Source: Sphingobium chlorophenolicum (lineage in GTDB: Bacteria > Pseudomonadota > Alphaproteobacteria > Sphingomonadales > Sphingomonadaceae). From it: a DNA stretch of 64,000 nucleotides. The number at the start of each line of letters is the position of its first letter. Within the stretch, counting starts at the first letter, position 1. The notes below the pieces were generated by a model. The model was given only the letters and a program-made list of their open reading frames with translations, made no database searches and had not been told where the DNA came from. Where the stretch lies: positions 57,636 to 121,635 of the forward strand of contig NZ_JFHR01000011.1 of assembly GCF_000722875.1 (NCBI RefSeq), given 5' to 3'. The position numbers were made by a program, and so were the translations under genes. Below are positions 24,863 through 34,274 of the stretch, piece by piece.

Positions 24863-25714
24863 TCAGCTCCAACTCGCCATCGGCGGCAGGCTCATCAGGA
24901 TCGCGTCGACATTGCCTCCGGTCTTCAGCCCGAACAGCGTGCCGCGATCATGCACCAGGTTGAATTCGGCATAGCGCCCGCGCCATTCCAGCATCCGGCG
25001 ATACTCCTCCTGCGACCAGCTTTCCCCCATGCGTCGCCGGACGATGGGTGGGAACGCCTTCAGGAAAGCCTCCCCCACATCCCGCGTGAAGGCGAAATTC
25101 GCATCGAAATCGCCCTCCAGATGATCGTAGAAAATCCCGCCCACGCCGCGATGCACGCCGCGATGGGGGATGAAGAAATATTCGTCCGCCCACGCCTTGA
25201 ACCGGGGATAATGGTCCGCGTCATGCGCGTCGCAGGCGGCCTTCAGCACCTCATGGAAATGCGCCGTGTCCTCTTCGCGGGGCAGCGGCGGATTCAGGTC
25301 CGCGCCGCCGCCGAACCAGCGCTTCGACGTCACCAGATAGCGCGTATTCATATGCACGGCGGGCACATGCGGATTGGCCATATGGGCGACTAGGCTGATG
25401 CCGGTGGCGAAGAAGCTGGGATCTTCGCTCGCCCCATGAATGGTCCTGGCGAATTCGGGGGAAAAGACGCCCCCCACGGTGGACACGTTGACGCCGACCT
25501 TTTCGAAAACCTTGCCCTTCATGACGCCGCGCATGCCGCCGCCGCCTTCTCCCGGCGTCAGGCCCGGCGCTTCGCGGTCCCAGGCGATATAGTCGAAGCG
25601 GGCGTCCGACCCCGCCTCCCGCTCGATCGCCTCGAACTCCGCGCAGATGCGGTCGCGAAGCGATTCGAACCAGGTGCGGGCGGCTTGCTGTTGCGGGTCG
25701 AGCATCAATGTCAT
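24863..25714 (-). CDS. hemF: Oxygen-dependent coproporphyrinogen III oxidase HemF
   Basis: HemF, 283 residues, decarboxylates coproporphyrinogen III to protoporphyrinogen IX in haem synthesis. Signature stretches are GGGMRGVMKGKVFEKVGVN, HMNTRYLV, KRWFGGGADLNPPLP and EFNLVHDRGTLFGLKTGGNVDAILMSLPP. I set the start at 25714 (MTLMLDPQQQ), where ATG overlaps the trmL stop as ATGA; the frame is open far upstream, but that part is antisense or out-of-frame sequence of trmL. Length is normal. Confidence 0.96.
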   Translation of the reverse strand: MTLMLDPQQQAARTWFESLRDRICAEFEAIEREAGSDARFDYIAWDREAPGLTPGEGGGGMRGVMKGKVFEKVGVNVSTVGGVFSPEFARTIHGASEDPSFFATGISLVAHMANPHVPAVHMNTRYLVTSKRWFGGGADLNPPLPREEDTAHFHEVLKAACDAHDADHYPRFKAWADEYFFIPHRGVHRGVGGIFYDHLEGDFDANFAFTRDVGEAFLKAFPPIVRRRMGESWSQEEYRRMLEWRGRYAEFNLVHDRGTLFGLKTGGNVDAILMSLPPMASWS

Positions 25715-26169
25715 TGCGGGAAACTTCCAGTCTGGCGAAGGGCCTCGGCAACCGCGATGCCCGTGGAAACGGCGATGTTCAAGGATCGAAAGCCCGGCGC
25801 CATCGGAATGCGCACGCGCACGTCGGCCAGATCGCGGACCGCGTCTGGCACGCCCGCGCTTTCCGAACCCATCAGCAATATGTCGTCGGCGCGGAATTCG
25901 ACTTCGGGCAATCGCTGGGACGCATGGCTGCTCATCAGCATCAACCGCTGCCCCTGCGCCCGGCGCTGGGCGTCGAACGCTTCGAAATTGGCATGGCGGG
26001 TCACGTCCGCCGACGCGCCGTAATCCATTGCCGCGCGCTTCAGCTTCGCGTCGGAAAAGGCGAATCCCATCGGCATGACGATGTCCACAGGCACGGAAAA
26101 GCAGGCCGCAAGGCGCAGAATCGCGCCGACATTGCCGGCGATTTCGGGTTGATAAAGGGCGATACGCAT
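25711..26169 (-). CDS. trmL: tRNA (cytidine(34)-2'-O)-methyltransferase TrmL
   Basis: A 152-residue minimal SPOUT methyltransferase, matching TrmL, which methylates the wobble base ribose of some leucine tRNAs. MRIALYQPEIAGNVGAILRLAACF at the start, LLMGSESAGVP and RIPMAPGFRSLNIAVSTGIAVAEALRQ at the C-terminal knot are diagnostic. ATG at 26169, four codons after an alternative in-frame start. It overlaps hemF by 4 bases. Confidence 0.93.
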   Translation of the reverse strand: MRIALYQPEIAGNVGAILRLAACFSVPVDIVMPMGFAFSDAKLKRAAMDYGASADVTRHANFEAFDAQRRAQGQRLMLMSSHASQRLPEVEFRADDILLMGSESAGVPDAVRDLADVRVRIPMAPGFRSLNIAVSTGIAVAEALRQTGSFPQ

Positions 26170-26220
26170 GCCCCGCGCCATAGAACAGCGCGGTTAATTC
26201 TCCTAGCCTGTCTAAAAGGC

Positions 26221-26249
26221 TTGGCAAATGGCGCATCCTACGGTTATCA
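26221..26249 (+). promoter_or_regulatory. petA: Possible promoter of petABC
   Basis: TTGGCA at 26221-26226 and TTATCA at 26244-26249 with 17 bases between, in the gap between divergent trmL and petA. The untranslated leader to the petA ATG would be about 115 bases. Confidence 0.4.
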
Positions 26250-26373
26250 GGCCTGCAAACCGCGCCAGGGGGAAAGGCGCGCCCATTTCCATGGGCGCTG
26301 CGGATCCCTCCAGAACATAGCCATAATGGGCAATGCGGCGGGGCCAGGGACGTTCTTGCAAGGGTTGAGGTGC

Positions 26374-26949
26374 ATGGCGATCGTTGAACATGTGGACAGT
26401 GAGGGGACAGCCGTCTCCAGCGGGGGTGACGGCGTGCGTCGCCGGGATTTCATCAACATCGCCGCGGTGAGTTTCGCCGGGGTCGGTGCGGTCGCGGTCG
26501 TCGTGCCGCTGGTCGACCAGATGAACCCCAGCGCCGACGTGCTGGCGCTCGCCTCGACAGAGGTGGACCTGTCCGCGATCCAGCCGGGACAGGCGATCAA
26601 GACGACCTTCCGGTCGCAGCCGCTTTTCGTCCGGCACCTGACCGAAAAGGAAATAGCCGAGGCCGACAAGGTCGACGCGTCCAGCCTGCGCGATCCGCAG
26701 ACGCTGGAGGAGCGCACGGTCGACGGCAAGAAGCAGTGGCTGGTCACCATGGGCGTCTGCACCCATCTGGGCTGCGTGCCGCTGGGCGCGGGCGAGGGTG
26801 AGAATCGCGGCGAATATGGCGGCTATTTCTGCCCCTGCCACGGGTCTTCCTACGACACCGCGGCCCGCATCCGTAAGGGCCCCGCGCCCAAGAACCTGGA
26901 AGTGCCGAAGTTCAGCTTCACTTCCGACACCGCCATTCTCGTGGGTTGA
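26374..26949 (+). CDS. petA: Ubiquinol-cytochrome c reductase Rieske iron-sulfur subunit
   Basis: The Rieske subunit of the cytochrome bc1 complex, 191 residues. A twin-arginine-type signal ([24 protein letters not shown]) anchors it in the membrane. The 2Fe-2S ligands are visible in CTHLGC (C129, H131, disulfide C134) and CPCHGSS (C153, H156, disulfide C155). It transfers electrons from ubiquinol to cytochrome c1. First gene of petABC. Confidence 0.97.
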   Translation: MAIVEHVDSEGTAVSSGGDGVRRRDFINIAAVSFAGVGAVAVVVPLVDQMNPSADVLALASTEVDLSAIQPGQAIKTTFRSQPLFVRHLTEKEIAEADKVDASSLRDPQTLEERTVDGKKQWLVTMGVCTHLGCVPLGAGEGENRGEYGGYFCPCHGSSYDTAARIRKGPAPKNLEVPKFSFTSDTAILVG

Positions 26950-26960
26950 GGGGGACTGTC

Positions 26961-28280
26961 ATGAGCTTTCCATGGGCTGAACATTATACTCCCAAGCATC
27001 CTGCGATGCAGTGGATCGACGAGAAGCTGCCTTTGCCGCGCCTCGTCTACAACGCCGTGGGCGCCGGTTATCCGGTGCCGCGCAACCTGAATTATTTCTG
27101 GAACTTCGGTGTCCTGGCCGGCCTGGCGCTGATGATCCAGATCGTCACCGGCGTGATCATGGCGATGCATTACGGCGCCAACACGCTGGTCGCCTTCGGC
27201 ACCGTCGAACAGACGATGCGCGACGTGAATGCGGGCTGGCTGATGCGCTATGCGCATGCCAACGGCGCCAGCTTCTTCTTCATCGTCGTCTATCTGCACA
27301 TCTTCCGCGGCCTGTTCTTCGGTTCCTACAAGGCGCCGCGCGAAATGGTGTGGCTGCTCGGCCTCGTCATCTTCCTGCTGATGATGGCGACCGCCTTCAT
27401 GGGCTATGTGCTTCCCTGGGGGCAGATGTCCTATTGGGGCGCGAAGGTGATCACCGGCCTGTTCGGCGCGATCCCCGTGGTGGGCGAACCCATCCAGACC
27501 TGGCTGCTGGGCGGTTTCGCTCCCGGTAACGCGTCGCTCAACCGCTTCTTCTCGCTGCACTTCCTGCTGCCTTTCGTGATCGCCGCCGTCGTGATCCTGC
27601 ACATCTGGGCGCTGCACATTCCGGGTTCCTCGAACCCGACCGGCGTGGAAGTGAAGGGGCCGCAGGACACTGTGCCCTTCCATCCCTATTACACCGCGAA
27701 GGACGGCTTCGGGGCGGGCGTGTTCCTGATCCTGTTCGCGATCCTGCTCTTCTATGCGCCCAACTATCTGGGCCACCCGGACAATTATATCGAGGCGAAC
27801 CCGCTCTCGACGCCTGCGCACATCGTGCCTGAATGGTATTTCTGGCCCTTCTACGCGATCCTGCGCGCCTTCACCGTCGACTTCTTCTTCGTGCCGGCGA
27901 AGCTGCTGGGCGTGCTGGCGATGTTCGCATCGATCCTGCTGCTCTTCTTCCTGCCCTGGCTCGACACCTCTCCGGTGCGTTCGGGCAATTACCGCCCGAC
28001 GTTCAAGAAGTTCTTCTGGATCCTCATCCTCGATGTGCTGATCCTGGGCTATTGCGGCGGCGCGCCGGCGGCAGAGCCCTATGTGATGATCTCCCAGGTT
28101 GCGGCGGCTTATTATTTCGCCCACTTCCTGATCATCCTGCCGCTGATCTCGCGCTTCGAAAAGCCGCTGCCGTTGCCCAATTCGATCACGGAGGCGGTTC
28201 TTGGCCGCGACGTCATCGAAGGGGAGCGTGAAGCGCTTCCGGGCATGGGCAGCGATCCGCAGCCGTCGCACGCCGGTTAA
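26961..28280 (+). CDS. petB: Cytochrome b of the bc1 complex
   Basis: Cytochrome b, 439 residues, eight transmembrane helices, with both haems and both quinone sites of complex III. Typical segments are GNLxxFG-type [50 protein letters not shown], the Qo motif near [14 protein letters not shown], and [20 protein letters not shown] (PEWY). ATG at 26961 after GAGGGGG; an in-frame GTG-type start inside petA is less likely. It follows petA after 11 bases. Confidence 0.97.
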   Translation: MSFPWAEHYTPKHPAMQWIDEKLPLPRLVYNAVGAGYPVPRNLNYFWNFGVLAGLALMIQIVTGVIMAMHYGANTLVAFGTVEQTMRDVNAGWLMRYAHANGASFFFIVVYLHIFRGLFFGSYKAPREMVWLLGLVIFLLMMATAFMGYVLPWGQMSYWGAKVITGLFGAIPVVGEPIQTWLLGGFAPGNASLNRFFSLHFLLPFVIAAVVILHIWALHIPGSSNPTGVEVKGPQDTVPFHPYYTAKDGFGAGVFLILFAILLFYAPNYLGHPDNYIEANPLSTPAHIVPEWYFWPFYAILRAFTVDFFFVPAKLLGVLAMFASILLLFFLPWLDTSPVRSGNYRPTFKKFFWILILDVLILGYCGGAPAAEPYVMISQVAAAYYFAHFLIILPLISRFEKPLPLPNSITEAVLGRDVIEGEREALPGMGSDPQPSHAG

Positions 28281-28294
28281 GGGGGACAAGACCA

Positions 28295-29143
28295 ATGATA
28301 CGCATCGGCGCATTTCTCGTCGGCCTTTTCTTCGCGGGCTGGCTGCTGATTTCCTTTCTGGTGGGCGCGGTGGCTTTCGTCACCGAGCCGCCGGCCAAGA
28401 CGGTGGAACATGAATTCCACCGCGATCCCAAGCATGTGTCCTTCTCGTTCGACAGCCCCTTCGGCAAATATGACCAGGCGCAGCTTCAGCGCGGGTTCCA
28501 GGTGTTCAAGGAAGTCTGCTCGGCCTGCCACAGCCTGAAGTTCGTCGCCTTCCGCGACCTCAAGGGCATTGGTTATAACGAGGCGGAGATCAAGGCGATC
28601 GCCAAGCAGTGGGCGATCAAGACCCCCGACGTCGATCCCAAGACGGGCGAGATGTCGACCCGCGACCCGATCCCGGCGGATTATTTCCCCAAGCCCTTCG
28701 CGAACAACGTCGCGGCGGCGGCGGCGAACAACAATGCGATCCCGCCGGATCTGTCGCTGATGACCAAGGCCCGCCACCATGGCAGCGCCTATGTCTATTC
28801 GCTGCTGACGGGTTTCCAGGCACAGCCGGCCGAGCTGCTGAAGGAATTCCCGGACGCCAAGACGCCGGCGGGGCTGCACTACAACCCCTATTTCGCCAAC
28901 CTGAACCTTGCCATGGCGCCGCCGCTGACGGCCGACGGCCAGGTGACCTATGGCGACGGCACCAAGGCGACCGTGGATCAGATGTCGCAGGACGTCGCGG
29001 CCTTCCTGACCTGGACCGCCGAACCCAAGCTGGAAAACCGCCGCCGCGCGGGTCTGGCGACGATCTTCTTCCTGCTGATCGCGACCGGCCTGGCTTATAT
29101 GGCCTACCAGAATATCTGGGCGGACAAGAAAAAGGCCGCCTGA
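28295..29143 (+). CDS. petC: Cytochrome c1 of the bc1 complex
   Basis: Cytochrome c1, 282 residues. The N-terminal hydrophobic segment (FLVGLFFAGWLLISFLVGAVAF) acts as signal or anchor. The haem-binding CSACH is at residues 75-79. The likely axial methionine lies in NLNLAMAPPL. A C-terminal membrane anchor is present (GLATIFFLLIATGLAYMAYQNIW). It completes the petABC operon; a terminator-like hairpin follows. Confidence 0.97.
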   Translation: MIRIGAFLVGLFFAGWLLISFLVGAVAFVTEPPAKTVEHEFHRDPKHVSFSFDSPFGKYDQAQLQRGFQVFKEVCSACHSLKFVAFRDLKGIGYNEAEIKAIAKQWAIKTPDVDPKTGEMSTRDPIPADYFPKPFANNVAAAAANNNAIPPDLSLMTKARHHGSAYVYSLLTGFQAQPAELLKEFPDAKTPAGLHYNPYFANLNLAMAPPLTADGQVTYGDGTKATVDQMSQDVAAFLTWTAEPKLENRRRAGLATIFFLLIATGLAYMAYQNIWADKKKAA

Positions 29144-29164
29144 TCGCGACCGCAACCGAACATG

Positions 29165-29197
29165 GGAGGGGGCACGGGAAACCGGGCCCCCTTTCCT
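29165..29197 (+). terminator. Terminator after petABC
   Basis: GGGGGCACGG pairs with CCGGGCCCCC around a short GAAA-containing loop, followed by TTTCCTT. It lies between petC and apt. One mismatch and a short T run make it moderate in quality. Confidence 0.55.
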
Positions 29198-29212
29198 TAT
29201 GAGGGGTTATGA

Positions 29213-29749
29213 ATGAGCGCTGACAGTCTGGCGGCCCTGGTCCGCACCATCCCCGATTTCCCGAAGCCCGGCATCCAGTTCCGGGACATCACCACCCTGC
29301 TGGCGGACGGCGCGGGATTGGCCGAACTGGTGGAACGCATGGCGGCGGTCGCCCGGCCGCTCGACCCGGCCTTCATCGCGGGGATCGAGGCGCGGGGCTT
29401 CATCCTGGGCGCTGCGCTGGCCCATGCGCTCGGCGTCGGCTTCGTGCCCGTGCGCAAGAAGGGCAAGCTGCCCGGCAAGACTGTCGGCATCGACTATGTG
29501 CTGGAATATGGCACCGACCGGCTGGAACTGCATGAAGGGCAGATACCGGACGGCGCGCGAGTGGTGCTGGTGGACGACCTGATCGCGACCGGAGGCACCG
29601 CGCTCGCGGCGGCGCAACTCATCCGCGAACAGGGCGCGACCGTGCTGATGGCGCTCTTCGCCATCGACCTGCCCGATCTGGGCGGCATGGCCGCGCTGGA
29701 AGCCGACGGCGTGGCGTCGGCGGCGATCATCGCCTTCGAAGGGCATTGA
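29213..29749 (+). CDS. apt: Adenine phosphoribosyltransferase
   Basis: Apt, 178 residues, salvages adenine to AMP using PRPP. The PRPP-binding motif [13 protein letters not shown] is at residues 117-129. The N-terminal [25 protein letters not shown] segment and [14 protein letters not shown] are diagnostic of Apt rather than other PRTases. Length is normal. ATG at 29213. Confidence 0.96.
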   Translation: MSADSLAALVRTIPDFPKPGIQFRDITTLLADGAGLAELVERMAAVARPLDPAFIAGIEARGFILGAALAHALGVGFVPVRKKGKLPGKTVGIDYVLEYGTDRLELHEGQIPDGARVVLVDDLIATGGTALAAAQLIREQGATVLMALFAIDLPDLGGMAALEADGVASAAIIAFEGH

Positions 29750-29829
29750 CCGGCTTGAAATCGGTCAAGCGGTCATAGTCCCCCTCCCGCTAGCGGGAGC
29801 GGTCAACGGAGGGCATGTCCCAAGGTTGA

Positions 29830-30441
29830 TTAAAGCGCCTCCGCCAGCCCATCCACCGCCTGCGCCAGCCTTTCATCCAGCAGCGCCAGCAATTGCGTCC
29901 ACCCCAGCATATCCGCCAATTCGCCGGGACCGTCGGATATTCCCCGCAGCCCCATCACCGGCACGCCGAAGCGCTGACAGGCCCGCACCACCGCGAAGGT
30001 TTCCATATCGACCATATCGGCGTCGATGGCCGCATAATCCTCCCCCCCGACGATATTCGCCCCGGTGGACAGCCGCGCCCCGCGCAGCTCCAGCGGCATC
30101 TGTAACGGCATTTCGACCGGATGGTCGGCAAAGGGCGTGACCCCCTTGGGAAAGCCCAGCCGCGAAGCATCCATGTCGCGCCAGGACACGCTGGACACCT
30201 GATAGACCTCTCCCAATGCGCAGACGCGCGACCCCGCCGACCCAAGCGACACCACCAGATCGGGCAATGCGCCATCCCGCTCCAGCCGCTGGAGCGCCAG
30301 CCCGGTGCCGAGCGCCGCCTCCACCGGCCCGACGCCGACCATCAGCGGATCGAACCGGGCCCTGAGATGCGGTCCATATTCATCCTCGACCGCCATCACG
30401 AACAGCACCCGTCTGTTGGCGATCATTTCTCCACGCGACAT
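29830..30441 (-). CDS. MTA/SAH nucleosidase-like phosphorylase
   Basis: A 203-residue protein of the purine nucleosidase/phosphorylase superfamily, closest in pattern to 5'-methylthioadenosine/S-adenosylhomocysteine nucleosidase. LVVSLGSAGS is the substrate loop. ADMVDMETFAVVRACQRFGVP contains the ribose-binding Met-Glu, and GISDGPGE contains the catalytic Asp position. It is somewhat shorter than typical MtnN (about 230). The ATG at 30441 follows AAAGGGGAA; an in-frame ATG at 30426 after GGAGA is an alternative. It could also act on another nucleoside. Confidence 0.75.
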   Translation of the reverse strand: MSRGEMIANRRVLFVMAVEDEYGPHLRARFDPLMVGVGPVEAALGTGLALQRLERDGALPDLVVSLGSAGSRVCALGEVYQVSSVSWRDMDASRLGFPKGVTPFADHPVEMPLQMPLELRGARLSTGANIVGGEDYAAIDADMVDMETFAVVRACQRFGVPVMGLRGISDGPGELADMLGWTQLLALLDERLAQAVDGLAEAL

Positions 30442-30783
30442 CGCCGTTCCCCTTTCCCTCTTCGATGCCGATCAAGGCAGGTGCGCAAACAGGGCGCTCT
30501 TGCCGGTATCCGCGACCAGCATTCCGACTTGTCGCTCGCCAGCCCTCGGCCGAACCAACGGAGTCCGGGTTGTTGGTGTGGTCCCAGGGTTTTCGACCAT
30601 CTGGGCAAGGAGACGAGTGGCGGTCATGCAATTCTTTATGAGCGGTCACTCCCGGCAGGCAAGTGCGATATCGGAAAGCGGGACGATAGCGCGACCGGAA
30701 ACGATCCGTAGCGACCTTCCCACCTGTCAATTTGAATTTAAGTTGCTATATAAAACTATATACTTCGACAAGGATGAGAAGAG
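30442..30783. other. Intergenic stretch upstream of a small membrane protein gene
   Basis: No gene with support on either strand. The left part is the divergent leader of the nucleosidase gene. The right end (about 30731-30765) is strikingly A+T-rich, with TTGAAT at 30732-30737 and ACTATA at 30755-30760 spaced by 17 bases, a plausible promoter for the gene at 30784. Confidence 0.5.
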
Positions 30784-30996
30784 ATGAACCCGCCCGCGAA
30801 GCACAGAGCCATGGTTCTTGCCCAATTTCTTCCATGGGTGGAGAAGGGCCTGCTTCCCGCTCTGGCGGCCGTGGCGGTCCTGATATTGTTCATGATCGTG
30901 CACCGGCTGGTCGACGATTCGCTGGTCGCGGGCGTTATCGCATTGATCGTGCCGATGGTCTTCCTGCCGCTGTTCCGCCGTCAGCAACTCAGTTGA
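30784..30996 (+). CDS. Small membrane protein of unknown function
   Basis: A 70-residue protein with two hydrophobic segments (LLPALAAVAVLILFMIVHRLV and LVAGVIALIVPMVFLPLF). ATG at 30784 follows GATGAGAAGAG, and an A+T-rich promoter-like region lies upstream. Too short and generic for a functional call. The last 8 bases overlap the convergent ROK kinase gene. Confidence 0.6.
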   Translation: MNPPAKHRAMVLAQFLPWVEKGLLPALAAVAVLILFMIVHRLVDDSLVAGVIALIVPMVFLPLFRRQQLS

Positions 30997-31906
30997 TTCC
31001 CATGCCCAACGCATCCATGGCCAGCGCCACCGTGCCCAGGGCCCCCGCCTGATCGCCGAGCAGCGGCGCGGCGACGATGCGCCGGATGCTGTCGCCATTG
31101 ATATGAGGCAAATAGCCGCCAAGCTGGACGACGCTTTTCTCGCGGACCCGCCCCAGCAGTTCGGGCCGCCCCAAGCCGATCCCGCCCCCGATCAGGATCT
31201 GACGCGCTGAGGTTCCCAGCAAGACGGTCGAGACCAGATGCGAGATATCGCTCACCACATGGTCCCATCGCGGGTCGGCGTCGTCGATTTCGTGGCCGGG
31301 AACGCCGAAGCGCCGGGCCAGCGCCGGACCGGACACCAACCCCTCGATACAATCGCCATGAAAAGGACAATTGCCCGCGAAGTCGTCCCCTGGGGCGCGG
31401 GGAAGACGGATATGGCCGATTTCCGGATGCATGGCGCCATGGACGACGCGGCCGTTGAAGGCGAAGCCTCCGCCGACGCCGGTGCCGATGGTGATGTAGC
31501 ACAGGCTGTCGGACTGCATGTTGTCCTGAACCCCCGCGCCCCAGCGCAATTCCGCCAGCGCCGCGCCGTTGACGTCGGTATCGATGGCGGCAGGGCAATT
31601 GAAAGGCGCCGTCAGCGTGCCGAAAATGTCCGTGCCGGCCCAACCGGACTTGGGCGTAGGCAGCATGACGCCGAAATCGGGCGCGTGACGGTCAAGGCGC
31701 AGCGGGCCGAAGCTGCCAATGCCGATCGCCGCGAAGGGGGTATCGGCATGCCATCGTTCTAGGATGGTGACGGCGTTGGCCAACGTCTCGGCGGGCGTTG
31801 TCGTGGGAATCGTCTCCCGCTCCACTATCACTCGCCCGATGGCGCCCAGTATGACCACCTTGCTTCCCCCCAGTTCGATTCCGGCGAGCATCGGTTCGGC
31901 GTTCAT
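30989..31906 (-). CDS. ROK family sugar kinase, probably fructokinase
   Basis: A 305-residue ROK kinase. The N-terminal ATP loop is GIELGGSKVV. The catalytic DTDVNGAALAE segment and the zinc-binding HPEIGHIRLPR ... NCPFHGDCIEGL motif are present. This zinc motif together with the overall pattern is typical of ROK fructokinases of the ScrK/GmuE type. Sugar specificity is inferred. It stands alone and is transcribed leftward. Its product, fructose-6-phosphate, could feed the mannose-6-phosphate and GDP-mannose pathway of the polysaccharide locus, but no direct link is visible. Confidence 0.85.
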   Translation of the reverse strand: MNAEPMLAGIELGGSKVVILGAIGRVIVERETIPTTTPAETLANAVTILERWHADTPFAAIGIGSFGPLRLDRHAPDFGVMLPTPKSGWAGTDIFGTLTAPFNCPAAIDTDVNGAALAELRWGAGVQDNMQSDSLCYITIGTGVGGGFAFNGRVVHGAMHPEIGHIRLPRAPGDDFAGNCPFHGDCIEGLVSGPALARRFGVPGHEIDDADPRWDHVVSDISHLVSTVLLGTSARQILIGGGIGLGRPELLGRVREKSVVQLGGYLPHINGDSIRRIVAAPLLGDQAGALGTVALAMDALGMGIN

Positions 31907-32273
31907 CCGGGCATACCCCTTGATTTGTAGTGCACGTGTATAGCGGCTTTTCGTCGTGGATCGCTATGAAGTCTCGCCGAGCGGCCTGCCTCGAATGAGT
32001 GCCGCCGCTAATATGGCAGGGTTATGGATCATGTTCGGGTTTCAACGCTTCGCCGATCGCCATTCGATGAGGCCACCATTTCACACGGGTTTTCTTTAAG
32101 GCAGGCGTCGAATTCTCCACCGACGTTCTTCATCAGTGTCGGCGCGCTGGTCGCGGCTTGGATTGCGCAAAGAGATACTCGTGGAAACATGTATCCCTTG
32201 AGCGCTCAAGGCAAAATTGCACTGTCAATAAACCCTTCAAACGCCGTGAAGGATAGCCATTAGACATCTCTGG
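31907..32273. other. Intergenic stretch between ROK kinase and polysaccharide locus
   Basis: No supported gene. The part next to 31906 must contain the kinase promoter; I see no clear box pair. An open frame of 79 codons (32024-32263, rightward) has no ribosome-binding site or recognisable sequence and is left out. The stretch marks the left border of the surface polysaccharide locus. Confidence 0.5.
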
Positions 32274-34274
32274 TCATGATGGAGGAGGCTTGTCCCGATC
32301 AAGGCGCGATGCGGCCGCCCAGACTTCCCCCGCTCCGGCAAAGGCGCGGCGAGGCACAAGATAATAGGCCCGGTAGGTGCCGAATATTCTCTGCTCGCGC
32401 AGGTCATAGGCCATCTGGAAACCCTCCGCCCATCCTTCATAGCCGGGCCCGACCAATATCCAGCCCGGACGCCGATAGGTTAACGCGCTTCGCTGGATAT
32501 AGTGGATGATCTTCGCGCCGGGCAGCGGTTCAAAATTGGCAACATTATTGACGCCTGTCCACGACCGTCCTACTGAACTGGGCATCACCTTCCGCCTGTC
32601 GAGCAGAATGACCATGCCCGCATCGCGAGCGCGAAGGTATTCCAGTCCTGCTACCGCATCGGCGGGCAGCGGGGCAGGTTTGTCGCCATGGTGGGGGTCG
32701 AAGCGCGCAATCATCCGTCTCGGGCCAAGCGTGAGGGGACCTGCGATCGACATGCCTTCCGCCCATGCGCCGAAATTGAAGATTGCCACAAAGGTAACCA
32801 TGGCTGCCATCGTCACATGAACGAAGGACCGGATAAAGGATCGCACCTTTATCCCGACCTGTTCGACGTCACTCTGCTCCACATTGTCCAGGATCGCCAG
32901 CAGCAGCAGGAGCATCAATGGGAACAGGTTGAGGATGTTATTGTCGTGGCTGCGGCTGATAAAGTAGACGATGGCCGCCAGGAACCCCAGCAGGCAGACG
33001 TAGAGCGAGCGGGTCCGCGACGACAGCCCCTGACGCGGCAATAGGCCAAGGCCCAGCCCAACCGATGCCAACGCGATCCAGATCGTTCCCACCGGATTGA
33101 TTGGCTTTATACCTGGCGGATGCTGAATATAGGCGAAGAAGTCGTCGACCGAGATGCTTCCCTCCGATAGCCACCATAGGAGGGCGACCAAGCCGCAACT
33201 GCCCAACACCAACGCAATTCCTCCCCGCAGCGCGCCGTGAACCTGCGCCAGCAGGACGGCAACCCTCCCCTCTGTCGCGGCGGCATCGCGGATCGCGAGA
33301 TAGGGCCACCAGATCGCCGTTCCAAAAAAGGCGGCTTCGGGCGACCAGAAGAGATCGATCAGCCACAGCAGATGGCCGATCCAATCCCGTCGCACCTGCC
33401 GTTGTTCGGCCAGCAGGATATGGAACAGCATCGCGGAGATGGTGAGGAAACGCAGGCCCGCCACCGCCGGCGTCAATGCGGGGCCGGCAAGTTGGATCGG
33501 AAAGCCGGTCCATACGAAGCTCGCGCTAAACATTGCCAGCAGGGCAAGCCAGCGTATCCCACGCGGCGACCGCGATGTCAGAAGGATGGCGCTGCCAGCA
33601 AGCGTTGCAAAATAAAGCGCATTGGCGATGATTGAGGCATTATAAAGTCCGCGCCAGCAATTTTCGCCGCAACTCGCCATCAACAGCACGGTGGGGCCCA
33701 ACCCATATTGGATCGGAAAGTCGCGATAGGGCAAACCGCCCCCGCGCCACGCCTCGACCGGCGCTAGCAAGGCGCCCCAATGATGCCAAGCCGTATAGAA
33801 GGGTTCCAGTGATTCAAAGGGAGCCGTCAGCAGTCCCGCAACCAGTCCGATAAGAAGGCAGACCAGCATGGCCAGCCATAGTAGCGGCTGCCGTTCGGGG
33901 ATCTTCGCCAAATGGTTCCAACGCAGCAGGAGCCCAGGGATCAGCGCAAGCCCGGCGAAAGTCGCATACTGGGCTGGCGTGATCTCAAAGCTGGGCGACC
34001 ACCACATAACCGATGTGAACAGCAGGATAACGGAAATGCCGCCCAGAAGGGATATGATCCCAAGATCAATGAGCGGCAAAAGTAGCAGCGTGCCTACCGC
34101 GGCGACGTCGCCATGACGCGCGGCGGTGAGGACAACCCCTCCCACCATGATCGCCAGGCAAATGATCCAGACCGGCGGACGGCCCGGGCGTAGCCATAAC
34201 GAGGCATAAGGTGTCAGTAGCGCGACGGTGAGCAGCGCGAGATAGGCCAATAATATCGGCGAGGATGAGGTCAT
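32274..34274 (-). CDS. Large polytopic membrane protein, GT-C-like
   Basis: A 666-residue protein with about 12 hydrophobic segments in residues 1-500, then a soluble C-terminal part (VAGLEYLRARDAGMVILLDRR ... WILVGPGYEGW). Size, topology and a PYRDFPIQYGLGP stretch with acidic and aromatic residues in an outer loop resemble GT-C glycosyltransferases, which use polyprenyl-phosphate sugars in the periplasm. No family can be named with certainty. It is the last of nine overlapping genes and shares ATGA with the gene upstream, which is also polytopic. Function in glycan modification is inferred from the GtrA/GT2 neighbours. Confidence 0.65.
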   Translation of the reverse strand: MTSSSPILLAYLALLTVALLTPYASLWLRPGRPPVWIICLAIMVGGVVLTAARHGDVAAVGTLLLLPLIDLGIISLLGGISVILLFTSVMWWSPSFEITPAQYATFAGLALIPGLLLRWNHLAKIPERQPLLWLAMLVCLLIGLVAGLLTAPFESLEPFYTAWHHWGALLAPVEAWRGGGLPYRDFPIQYGLGPTVLLMASCGENCWRGLYNASIIANALYFATLAGSAILLTSRSPRGIRWLALLAMFSASFVWTGFPIQLAGPALTPAVAGLRFLTISAMLFHILLAEQRQVRRDWIGHLLWLIDLFWSPEAAFFGTAIWWPYLAIRDAAATEGRVAVLLAQVHGALRGGIALVLGSCGLVALLWWLSEGSISVDDFFAYIQHPPGIKPINPVGTIWIALASVGLGLGLLPRQGLSSRTRSLYVCLLGFLAAIVYFISRSHDNNILNLFPLMLLLLLAILDNVEQSDVEQVGIKVRSFIRSFVHVTMAAMVTFVAIFNFGAWAEGMSIAGPLTLGPRRMIARFDPHHGDKPAPLPADAVAGLEYLRARDAGMVILLDRRKVMPSSVGRSWTGVNNVANFEPLPGAKIIHYIQRSALTYRRPGWILVGPGYEGWAEGFQMAYDLREQRIFGTYRAYYLVPRRAFAGAGEVWAAASRLDRDKPPPS

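Noticed and set aside
30305..30787. 160-codon rightward frame between nucleosidase and small membrane protein
   Set aside because: It is partly antisense to the nucleosidase gene and has no recognisable sequence.
32024..32263. 79-codon frame in the gap before the polysaccharide locus
   Set aside because: No ribosome-binding site, no known motif, and unremarkable composition.
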